From Actinomadura rupiterrae (GTDB lineage Bacteria > Actinomycetota > Actinomycetes > Streptosporangiales > Streptosporangiaceae), in assembly GCF_024172125.1 (NCBI RefSeq), contig NZ_JAMZEA010000019.1, forward strand, positions 82,028 through 146,027: DNA of 64,000 bases, read 5' to 3'. Below are positions 1-9,300 of this stretch, one piece after another. How positions within the stretch are numbered: position 1 is the first letter of the stretch; each line of letters starts with the position of its first letter. Made by a program: the position numbers and the translations under genes. The notes beneath the pieces were generated by a model that saw only the letters and a program-made list of their open reading frames with translations, did not search any database and had not been told where the DNA came from.

Positions 1-3000
1 TTGTAGGCCGCGCGGGTGTCGTCGCCTTCGAGCTGGTTGAGGAACCACATGCGCTGCTGCGCGAACGACAGCGGAATCCGGTCGGGACGCTCGCGAGCGG
101 TCAGCGGCGCGACGGAGGCGCCGCTCTCGCCCTCGATCAGTCGGGCGATCCCGGCGGCCGTGGGCGTGGCGAACAGCTCGCGAATGCCGACCTCGGCGTC
201 CATGGACGCCCGGACGCGCGCGATCAACCGCATCGCCAGCAGCGAGTCGCCCCCGAGTTCGAAGAACGAGTCGTCCGCGCCGACCGTCTCCAGGCCGAGG
301 ATCTCGGCGAACAGGCCGCACAGCACCTCTTCCACCGGGGTCGCTGGAGGCCGTCCCTTCGCCGTCCCGGTGAGGTCGGGGGCGGGGAGGGCGGCGCGGT
401 CGAGCTTTCCGTTGACGGTGATCGGCAGGACGTCCAGCTGAACGAACGCCGCTGGAATCATGTGCTCGGGCAGGCGCGCCGCCACATACTCCCGCAATGC
501 GCCCTGGTCGGCATCGCCGACGATGTACGCGACCAGGCGTTGCGTCCCGGGCTGGTCCTCGCGGACGACGACCGCAACCTGACGGACGCCGGGATGCCCA
601 GCGAGCACGGCTTCGATCTCGCCGAGTTCGACGCGGAACCCGCGCAACTGCACCTGCGCATCGGCGCGGCCGAGGTATTCGAGCGAGCCGTCTGGGCGTC
701 GCCGTGCGAGGTCGCCCGACCGGTACATCCTGGTGCCGGAGCCGAACACGTCGGCCACGAAGCGGCTCGCCGACAGCCCGGCACGGTTCAGGTATCCGCG
801 CGCAACGCCCGCGCCACAGACGTACACCTCGCCGACCACCCCTGGCGGGACCGGACGCAACCAGGCGTCCAACACCTGCACCCGCCACCCTGGGAGAGGC
901 GAGCCCACGTGACTGCCCGCGCCCGGCACGCACAAGCTCTCATCGAGCCGACCCCACGTCACGTGGACGGTCGTCTCGGTGATCCCGAACATGTTGACCA
1001 GGGCAGTGTTCGGGTGGCGCGCGAACCACCCCGACAGGCGGCTCAGATCGAGAGCCTCGCCGCCGAACACGACCCAGCGCAGGCCCACGCCTGGAAGACC
1101 CTGGACGTCCATGAGCTGGTAGAACGCCGACGGTGTCTGGTTCAGGACCGTGACGCGCTCAGCGGTCAGCAGCTCCACCAGGCCATGCGGAGAACGCGAT
1201 ACCTCCCACGGCACCACGACCACACGGCCACCGAAACCGAGCGCTCCCCACAACTCCCACACCGAGAAGTCGAACGCGAACGAGTGGAACAACGCCCACG
1301 CTTCGTCCGCACCGAAGTCGAATCGTGTCGCTGCGGATTCCAGCAGGCGCACCACATTCGCATGCGGGACCACGACGCCTTTGGGCCGTCCTGTCGAACC
1401 CGAGGTGTAGATGACGTAGGCGGCCTGCTCCGGACGCACGCGGACGCCGATGGCGCTGTCGTCCTCGTCCAGGTGAGTGAGGAACTCGTCGTCCACGACG
1501 GCGACCGGGGACGCGTCGTCCAGCATGAACGCGATCCGTTCAGCCGGGTAAGACGGGTCGATCGGCAGGTAGGCCGCCCCGGCCTTCAGCACACCCAGCA
1601 GCGCAGCGACCAAGTCCGCCGATCGCTCCAAGCGCACCGCGACCAGATCCTCGGGCCCCACTCCCCCAACGCGCAGAGTGCGCGCGATCCGGTTCGACCG
1701 GGCATCGAGGTCGGCGTAAGTCCAGCGGGTCTCGCCTGAGACCACGGCGACGGCGTCCGGCGCGGCGTCGGCCTGCTCGGCGAACAGGTCCACCAGGGAG
1801 GCGTCGCGGAAGTCCGGGGTGGGGGCTTCCCGCAGGGCGAGAATGTCCCTGGCCTCCGGTTCGGTCAGGACGTCGAGCTGGCCGAGCCGGGCACGGGGGT
1901 CGGCGGCGACCTGGTCGAGCAGGCCGGTGAGGCGCTCGGCCAGCCGCTCGGCGGTGCTCCGGTCGAACAGGTCCCCGGCGAATTGCAGGTCGCCCGAGAT
2001 GCCGGCGGGATGCCCGTGGTCGTCGCGGCGTTCCCGGAGCCCGAAGGTCAGATCGAACTTGGCCGGTACGGCGCCCTCGTCCGGTGGCAGCGGCCGGACG
2101 CGCAGCCCCGGCAGTTCCCAGGGTCGGTCGGCCTGCGGTGTGTTGTGCAGGGTCAGCATGACCTGGAAGAGCGGATGGCGGGCGAGGGACCGGGTCGGGT
2201 TGAGGTCTTCGACGAGCCGCTCGAAGGGAAGGTCCTGGTGGGCGTAGGCGGCCAGGTCGGTGTCGCGGACGCGCGCCAGCACGTCCGCGAACGACGGATC
2301 GCCGGACACATCGGTGCGCAGCACGAGGGTGTTGAGGAAGAACCCGGCCAGGTCTTCGGTGGCGGCGTCGCCGCGTCCGGCGGTGACGGTGCCGATGGGG
2401 ATGTCGGTGCCCGCGCCCAGGCGGGCCAGCAGCATCGCGAGCGCGGCCTGGACGACCATGAACATCGTCACGCCGCGCCGCTGCGCCACCTCCGCGAGCC
2501 GCGCGTGGGTCGCCGCCGACACGTCCAAGGGAACCGAACCTCCCTGGAAGGACGCTTCGGCGGGACGCGGCCGGTCGGCGGGCAGGGTCAGTTCCTCGGG
2601 CGCTCCGGCGAGGGTGTCACGCCAGTAGGCGAGTTGCGTCGCGATCAGGCTGTCCGGATCGTCCGGGTCGCCCATCACCTCCCGCTGCCACAGCGCGTAG
2701 TCGGCGTACTGGACGGTGAGCGGCGTCCATGCCGGCGCGGTGCCGTCGCGGCGGGCGGCGTAGGCCGCGCGCAGGTCGTCGGCCAGCAGGCCGAGGGACC
2801 AGCCGTCGCCCGCGATGTGGTGAACGACGATGATCAGCACCGACTCGGTATCGGAGAGCCTCAGCAGCCGCGTCCGCCAGGGCAGTTCGCGGGCGAGGTC
2901 GTAGCCCCGGCCCACCTCTGCGGCGACGATCGCGTTCAGGTCGGTGTCGTCGGCCGCGTCCACGACCAGCTCGGGGCGGCCTTCGGCGCCCTGGAGGATG

Positions 3001-6000
3001 CGCTGGTAGGGGGTGCCGTCGGCCTCGGGGAAGATCGTCCGGAGGGTCTCGTGCCGGTCGGCGAGGTCGCCGAGCGCGGCTTCCAGGGCTGCAACGTCCA
3101 GGTCGCCGGACAGGCCGAGGACGAGCGGCATGTTGTAGGCGGCGCCCGCGCCCGCCTCCTCCAGGCGGCTGAGGAACCACATGCGCTGCTGGGCGAACGA
3201 CAGCGGGATCCGGTCGGGACGCTCGCGGACGGTCAGCGGCACGGCCGAGGCGTCCCGCTCGTCCGCCACCAGCCGGGCGATCCCGGCGACGGTCGGCGTG
3301 GCGAACAGCTCGCGGATGCCGACCTCGGCGTCCAGGACGGCCCGGAGGCGCGCGATCAGCCGCATCGCCAGCAGCGAGTCCCCGCCGAGTTCGAAGAACG
3401 AGTCGTCCGCGCCGACCGACGCGACCCCGAGCACCTCGGCGAACAGTCCGCACAGGACCTCTTCGGCCGGTGTCCTCGGAGGCCGTCCCTTGGTGATGCC
3501 CGCGAGGTCGGGGGCGGGGAGGGCGGCGCGGTCGAGCTTGCCGTTGACGGTGATCGGCAGGACGTCCAGCGGAACGAACGCCGCTGGGACCATGTAGTCG
3601 GGCAGCCGTCCGGCCACATGCTCGCGCAGCACGTTCGGATCGGCGTCGCCGACCGTGTAGGCGACCAGGCGTTGCGTGCCAGGTTGGTCTTCGCGGACGA
3701 CGACCGCGACCTGACGGATCCCGGGGTGCGCGGCAAGCACGGCCTCGATCTCGCCTAGCTCGACGCGGAACCCGCGCAACTGCACCTGCGCGTCCGCCCG
3801 GCCGAGGTAGTCGAGCGAACCGTCCGGACGCCATCGGGCCAGATCCCCGGACCGGTACATCCGGGCTCCGGTCCCGAACACGTCCGCGACAAAGCGGCTC
3901 GCCGACAGCCCTGCACGGTTCAGGTACCCGCGCGCGACGCCCGCGCCGGAGACGTACACCTCGCCGACAACACCGGGCGAAACCGGACGCAACCAGGCGT
4001 CCAGCACATGCACGCGCCAACCCGGAAGCGCCGAGCCCACAACACTGCCCGCGCCCGGCACGCACAACGTCTCGTCCAGCAATCCCCAGGTCACATGGAC
4101 GGTCGTCTCGGTGATCCCGAACATGTTGACCAGGGCGGTGTCGGGATGGCGCGCGAACCAGCCTGCAAGGCGGGAGACGTCCAGCGCCTCACCGCCGAAC
4201 ACGACCCAGCGCAAGCCCACATCCGCGAGGCCCTCGACGTCCATGAGCTGGTAGAACGCCGACGGCGTCTGGTTCAAGACCGTGACGTGCTCGGCGGCCA
4301 GCAGCTCGACTAAGTCATGCGGAGAACGCGACACCTCCCACGGCACCACGACCACACGACCACCGAAGCCCAGCGCTCCCCACAACTCCCACACCGAGAA
4401 GTCGAACGCGAACGAATGGAACAACGCCCACACGTCGTCCGCACCGAAATCGAAACGCGAACCTGCGGACTCCAGCAAGCGCACGACGTTGCTGTGCGGG
4501 ACGATCACGCCCTTGGGGCGGCCGGTCGATCCCGACGTGTAGATCACGTACGCCGCCTGCGACGAGCGCACCCGGAGGCCAACGCGGCTGTCATCAGTAG
4601 CAAGGTCAGCGAGGAAATCGTCGTCCACGACGGCGACCGGGGACGCGTCGTCCAGCATGAACGCGATCCGCTCCGCCGGGTAAGACGGGTCGATCGGCAG
4701 GTAGGCCGCGCCCGCCTTCAGCACACCCAGCAGCGCGGCGACCAGATCCGCCGACCGCTCCAGACGCACCGCGACCAGATCCTCGGGCCCCACTCCCCCA
4801 GCGCGCAGAGTGCGCGCGATCCGATTCGACCGGGCATCGAGGTCGGCATACGTCCAGCGGGTCTCCCCTGAAACAACGGCAAGCGCGTCGGGGGTGTGGG
4901 TGGCCTGGGATTCGAACAGCTCGACCAGGGACGCGCCCTCGGCCGACGGCTCGGGAAGGTCTTCCACCGTCCCCACGGGGCCGCGTTCGCCGGGGCGCAG
5001 GACGTCCAGGTCGCACAGCCGGATGGTCGGGTCGGCGGTGATCTGGTCCAGCATGCGGCCGAAGCGGTCCAGGAGTCCGGCGGCGGTGCCGGCGGTGAAC
5101 GCGTCGGGCCGGTAGGTGAGCTGGAGGTCCAGCTCGTCGTGCGGGTTGACGACGAGGGTGAGCGGGTAGTGCGCGGCGTCCTCGCTCACGGCCCGGGTGA
5201 TCGACAGGCCGCCGAAGCGCGGCGGGCCGTTCTGGGAGCGGGGGTAGCTCTCGTAGGCGAGCAGGCTGTCGAAGCCTGCTCCCGGCCCGGCGGCCCGCTG
5301 GATCTCGGCGAGGCCGAGGTGCTGGTGGTCGAGCAGCGCGGACTGCCGCCGCTGGACGTCGTCCAGCAGGTCCGCGAAGGGCTGCGCCGGTCCGAGCCGG
5401 ACGCGGACGGGGACGGTGTTCACGAACAGGCCGAGCGTGTGCTCGATGCCGGGCAGCTCCATCGGCCGCCCGGCGACGGTCGCGCCGAACACCACGTCGT
5501 CGCGTCCGGACAGGCGGCCGACCAGCATCGCCCACAGCGCCTGGACGACCGTGTTGGGGGTCAGGCCGCGGGTGCGGGCCAGGTCGCGGAGGGCGGCGGT
5601 GCGGGCCTGGTCGACGGTGCCGCGGACCGTGCGCGGCAGGACGGGCGCGGCATCCCGCACCGCGGGCGCGACGAGGGTCGGTTCGTCGGTGCCGGTCAGG
5701 GCCTCGGTCCAGGCGCGGCCGGCGGCGGCGGTGTCCTGGCGGGCCAGCCAGCGCAGGTACTCGCGGTAGGACGTGACGGGCGGCAGCCCGGACGCGTCGC
5801 CGCCCGCGCGGTACAGCTCGGCCAGCTCGCGCAGCAGGACCGGCAGGGACCAGCCGTCCAGGATGATGTGGTGGGTGGTGAGCACCAGGTGGTGCCGGTC
5901 CCCGGGGAGCGTGATCAGCAGGAGGCGGAGCAGCGGCGGCGCGGTCAGGTCGAAGCGCCGGGCGCGTTCTTCGGCCGCCAGGTGCCGGGCCTGTGCGTCG

Positions 6001-6320
6001 GCTTCGGCGGCCGGCAGCCCGGACAGGTCCGTGACGCGCCAGGGCAGCGCCACCTCGCGGGGGATCATCTGGACCGGGGCGCCGGAGCCGCGCCGCCGGA
6101 AGCACGCGCGCAGGGCGGCGTGCCGGTGCAGCACCGCTTCCCAGGACGCGCGCAGCACCTCCTGGTCCAGCTCGCCCGCGAGTTCGAGAACCTGCGTCGC
6201 GACGTAGACGTCCTCGGCGCCTTCGGCGTGCCGGGCGTGGAAGAGCAGGCCTTCCTGGAGCGGCGACAGCGGCCACACCTCGACCCGCGCGGAGGCCGGT
6301 CCGCCTGCGGAGTTCACCAT
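1..6320 (-). CDS. Nonribosomal peptide synthetase, modules 7-8 and start of 9 (3' end outside window)
   Basis: Large NRPS, open to the left edge, so only the N-terminal 2106 codons are present. ATG at 6320 lies two bases after the stop of the preceding synthetase, which implies coupling. Domains by residue: C (10-440, HHIILDGWS near 152), A (450-950), T (LGGDSLLAM near 978), C (1020-1460, HHIAGDGWS near 1167), A (1470-1990), T (near 2024), then the opening of a third C domain. The first C begins WPLSPLQEGLLFHA, the type that follows an epimerase (DCL); the second and third begin PLSFAQQRMWFL (LCL). Aligning both A domains to GrsA by eye gives pocket D-F-W-N-V-G-M-V-H, essentially the threonine code, so Thr or a Thr analogue is expected at positions 7 and 8. 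No E domain follows either T. A TTA codon sits at codon 670 (4311-4313). No thioesterase is visible; termination must be further left. Confidence 0.95.
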   Translation of the reverse strand, partial: MVNSAGGPASARVEVWPLSPLQEGLLFHARHAEGAEDVYVATQVLELAGELDQEVLRASWEAVLHRHAALRACFRRRGSGAPVQMIPREVALPWRVTDLSGLPAAEADAQARHLAAEERARRFDLTAPPLLRLLLITLPGDRHHLVLTTHHIILDGWSLPVLLRELAELYRAGGDASGLPPVTSYREYLRWLARQDTAAAGRAWTEALTGTDEPTLVAPAVRDAAPVLPRTVRGTVDQARTAALRDLARTRGLTPNTVVQALWAMLVGRLSGRDDVVFGATVAGRPMELPGIEHTLGLFVNTVPVRVRLGPAQPFADLLDDVQRRQSALLDHQHLGLAEIQRAAGPGAGFDSLLAYESYPRSQNGPPRFGGLSITRAVSEDAAHYPLTLVVNPHDELDLQLTYRPDAFTAGTAAGLLDRFGRMLDQITADPTIRLCDLDVLRPGERGPVGTVEDLPEPSAEGASLVELFESQATHTPDALAVVSGETRWTYADLDARSNRIARTLRAGGVGPEDLVAVRLERSADLVAALLGVLKAGAAYLPIDPSYPAERIAFMLDDASPVAVVDDDFLADLATDDSRVGLRVRSSQAAYVIYTSGSTGRPKGVIVPHSNVVRLLESAGSRFDFGADDVWALFHSFAFDFSVWELWGALGFGGRVVVVPWEVSRSPHDLVELLAAEHVTVLNQTPSAFYQLMDVEGLADVGLRWVVFGGEALDVSRLAGWFARHPDTALVNMFGITETTVHVTWGLLDETLCVPGAGSVVGSALPGWRVHVLDAWLRPVSPGVVGEVYVSGAGVARGYLNRAGLSASRFVADVFGTGARMYRSGDLARWRPDGSLDYLGRADAQVQLRGFRVELGEIEAVLAAHPGIRQVAVVVREDQPGTQRLVAYTVGDADPNVLREHVAGRLPDYMVPAAFVPLDVLPITVNGKLDRAALPAPDLAGITKGRPPRTPAEEVLCGLFAEVLGVASVGADDSFFELGGDSLLAMRLIARLRAVLDAEVGIRELFATPTVAGIARLVADERDASAVPLTVRERPDRIPLSFAQQRMWFLSRLEEAGAGAAYNMPLVLGLSGDLDVAALEAALGDLADRHETLRTIFPEADGTPYQRILQGAEGRPELVVDAADDTDLNAIVAAEVGRGYDLARELPWRTRLLRLSDTESVLIIVVHHIAGDGWSLGLLADDLRAAYAARRDGTAPAWTPLTVQYADYALWQREVMGDPDDPDSLIATQLAYWRDTLAGAPEELTLPADRPRPAEASFQGGSVPLDVSAATHARLAEVAQRRGVTMFMVVQAALAMLLARLGAGTDIPIGTVTAGRGDAATEDLAGFFLNTLVLRTDVSGDPSFADVLARVRDTDLAAYAHQDLPFERLVEDLNPTRSLARHPLFQVMLTLHNTPQADRPWELPGLRVRPLPPDEGAVPAKFDLTFGLRERRDDHGHPAGISGDLQFAGDLFDRSTAERLAERLTGLLDQVAADPRARLGQLDVLTEPEARDILALREAPTPDFRDASLVDLFAEQADAAPDAVAVVSGETRWTYADLDARSNRIARTLRVGGVGPEDLVAVRLERSADLVAALLGVLKAGAAYLPIDPSYPAERIAFMLDDASPVAVVDDEFLTHLDEDDSAIGVRVRPEQAAYVIYTSGSTGRPKGVVVPHANVVRLLESAATRFDFGADEAWALFHSFAFDFSVWELWGALGFGGRVVVVPWEVSRSPHGLVELLTAERVTVLNQTPSAFYQLMDVQGLPGVGLRWVVFGGEALDLSRLSGWFARHPNTALVNMFGITETTVHVTWGRLDESLCVPGAGSHVGSPLPGWRVQVLDAWLRPVPPGVVGEVYVCGAGVARGYLNRAGLSASRFVADVFGSGTRMYRSGDLARRRPDGSLEYLGRADAQVQLRGFRVELGEIEAVLAGHPGVRQVAVVVREDQPGTQRLVAYIVGDADQGALREYVAARLPEHMIPAAFVQLDVLPITVNGKLDRAALPAPDLTGTAKGRPPATPVEEVLCGLFAEILGLETVGADDSFFELGGDSLLAMRLIARVRASMDAEVGIRELFATPTAAGIARLIEGESGASVAPLTARERPDRIPLSFAQQRMWFLNQLEGDDTRAAY

Positions 6321-6322
6321 GG

Positions 6323-9300
6323 TCACAGTCCCCCTTGGCCGATGCCTTCGGCGAGGTCCGCCAGTTCTTCCAGCTCGTCCGGGCTGAGCTCGGTCCCGGA
6401 CGGCGCGGCCGGGGCGCTGCCGCCGCCGGTCGCGGTGGCGTGCGCGATCAGGCCGCGGAGCATCGCGGTCCAGCGTTCGGCGAGGTCGGGCAGCGTCGCG
6501 GCGTCCCACACCCCGATCGGGCCGGTCAGCGAGACGGTCAGCTCGGGGCCGCGCGGGCCGTCGTGGACGACGCCGCTCGCATCCAGGGCGTGGACGGCCG
6601 CCATCCGCGGGTCGGGCGCGCCGCTCATCGCGTCCTCGCCCGCGAGCCGCCATGCGTTGGACACCGCGGACCCGCTCGGCGCGCCGGACGCCGCCGCTCC
6701 CGACTCCCTCACCCCGGCCGTGGCGCCGGTCGTCGCGCCGGACGTCGCGGTACCGGATTCGGTGGCGAAGCGGCCGAGGTAGTTGAAGCCGATCTGGGCA
6801 CGCGGCAGGGCGGCGAGCGTGGGCGCGGTGTCGGGGTTGAGGTAGCGGAGCAGGCCGTAGCCGAGCCCGTCGCCCGGGACGTCCCGGAGGCGCCCGGCGA
6901 CGTGCGCGACCAGCCGTGCCGCGGCGGGGCCGCCCGCGCGGACGTCGGCGTGGTCGAGCGCGCCCGCGTCCAGCCGGACGGGGTGCTCGGCGGTGCACCA
7001 GCCGACCGTGCGGGCGAGGTCGCCGTCGGCGCGGCCGTGGGTCTCGATGTCCACGAGCAGGCCGCCGGGGGTGCGGAGGCCGCGCGTCCGGCGCCATTCC
7101 TCGACCGCGGCCATCAGCCCGGCCAGCAGCAGGTCGTCGGTTCCGCCGCCGAGCGCGGACGAGGCGGCGGTGAGCAGCGCCGCGGTCTCGGCGGGCGGCA
7201 GGGTGAGGTCGGCGCGGCGCGTCCCGGCGGCCACGGTGTCGAGGGCCGGGTCCAGTGGGCGGGAGCCGAGGATCGCTTGCGGGCCGGCGAGCAGCCGGGA
7301 CCACAGCGGCAGCTCGTCCAGGCGGGCCTGTCCGGTGGCCCCGGCGGCGAGGTTGCGCGCCCAGCCGCGGAAGGACGTCGGGACCGGGTCGAGCGTCTCG
7401 CCCTGGTAGGCGGCGGCGAGGTCGGGCACGAGGGCGCGCCAGGACACGCCGTCGACCACCAGGTGGTGCGCCACGAGCACCACGAGCCGGGCATCGGCGA
7501 GCCAGACGGCGCGCAGCATGATCCCGGCGGCGGGGTCGAGGTCGGCGGTCGCCTCCCGCAGCGCGCGCCGGACGTCCCGTCCCTCGGCACGCGTCACCAG
7601 GTCGCGGGCCGGGACCGCCGCATCGGCGTCGGGGACCAGGAGGCGGTCTTGGTCGGCCTCAAGCCTGGCGCGCAGGATCGGGTGGCGGACGAGCAGCGCG
7701 TCGATCGCGGCGGTGAGGCGGTGGAGGTCCAGGTCGTCCGGGGCGGTGAGGACGACGGACTGGCTGAACGTCCCGGCCAGCGCGGCCGGACCGGCCCGCT
7801 CGGCGAGGCCGCGCATCACCGGGGTCAGCGGGACCGGGCCGGTCGGCTCGTCCTTCTCGCCGCCGCCGGGGCCGCTCGCGCCGACGACCTCGGCGACCCG
7901 GGCGATCGCGGCCGGTGTCCTCTCCTCGAACACCTGCCGGGAGCTGATCACCAGGCCCGCGCGCCGGGCCCGCGACACCACCAGCATGGACATGATCGAG
8001 TCGCCGCCGAGGGCGAAGAACGAGTCGTCCGCGCCGACCGACTCCAGGCCGAGCACCTCGGCGAACAGCCCGCACAGGATCTCCTCGGCGGCCGTCGCGG
8101 GGGCGCGGCCTCCCGACGCTTCCGCGTAGTCCGGCGCGGGCAGCGCGGCGCGGTCGAGCTTGCCGTTGGCGGTCACCGGGAAGGCATCCAGCGCGACGAA
8201 CGCGGCCGGGACCATGTGGTCGGGCAGGCGTCCGGCCGCGAACTCCCGCAGGCCCTCGGTGCCGGCGGCGACCACGTAGGCGATCAGGCGCTTCGCGCCG
8301 GGCCGGTCCTCGCGTGCCACGACCGCGGCGCGCTCCACGCCGGGGTGCGCGGCCAGGACGTTCTCGATCTCGCCCGGCTCGATCCGGAAGCCGCGGATCT
8401 TCACCTGGTCGTCGGCGCGCCCGCCGAACTCCAGCTCGCCGTCGCCGGTCCAGCGGACCAGGTCGCCGGTCCGGTACATCCGGGCGCCGGGCTCGAAGGG
8501 GCAGGCCACGAACCGTCCGGCCGTCAGCGCCGCCCGGCCCGCGTAGCCGCGCGCCAGACCGGCCCCCGAGACGTAGAGGTCGCCCAGGATGCCGGGCGGG
8601 ACGGGGCGTAAGAACTCGTCCAGGACGTACACCGAGGTGTTCCAGATCGGCCGTCCGATCGTCACCGGGCCGTCCGGGGCGAGCGGGGTGCTCATCGTGG
8701 CGCAGACAGTCGTCTCGGTCGGGCCGTACGCGTTGATCATCCGGCGTCCGGCCGCCCAGCGCTCCACCAGGTCCGGTGGGCACGCCTCCCCCGCCACGAC
8801 GAGGGTCTGCACGCAGTCCGGCAGGCTCTCCACCGTGGCCAGCAGGGACGGCGGGACGGTCACGTGGGTGACCTTCAGGTCGTCCAGGAGCGTTTCGAGG
8901 CGTCCGCGCGGCGGCATCCGGTCGGCGTCGGCGAGCAGGAGCGTCGCGCCGGACAGCAGCGCCATGCACATTTCGGACACCGAGGCGTCGAAGCCGAGCG
9001 CGGCCAGCTGCAGTACGCGCGATCCGGGGCGGACGTCGAAGCGTTCGACCTGCGCGCCCGCGAGCGTCGCCAGGCCGCGGTGCGAGACCACGACGCCCTT
9101 CGGCGTCCCAGTCGAGCCGGACGTGTAGATCACGTACGCGGAGTGGTCGAGATGCGGCGGAACTCGGCGCGGGCGGAGCGTGCCGTGCGGGGCGGGACGG
9201 ACGGGGTCGTCCCAGACGAGCCGGTCCGGGCCTGCCAGGTGCTCGGTCGCGCGCGTGCAGACGACCAGCGCGGGCCGCGCGTCGGCCAGGACGAACCCGA

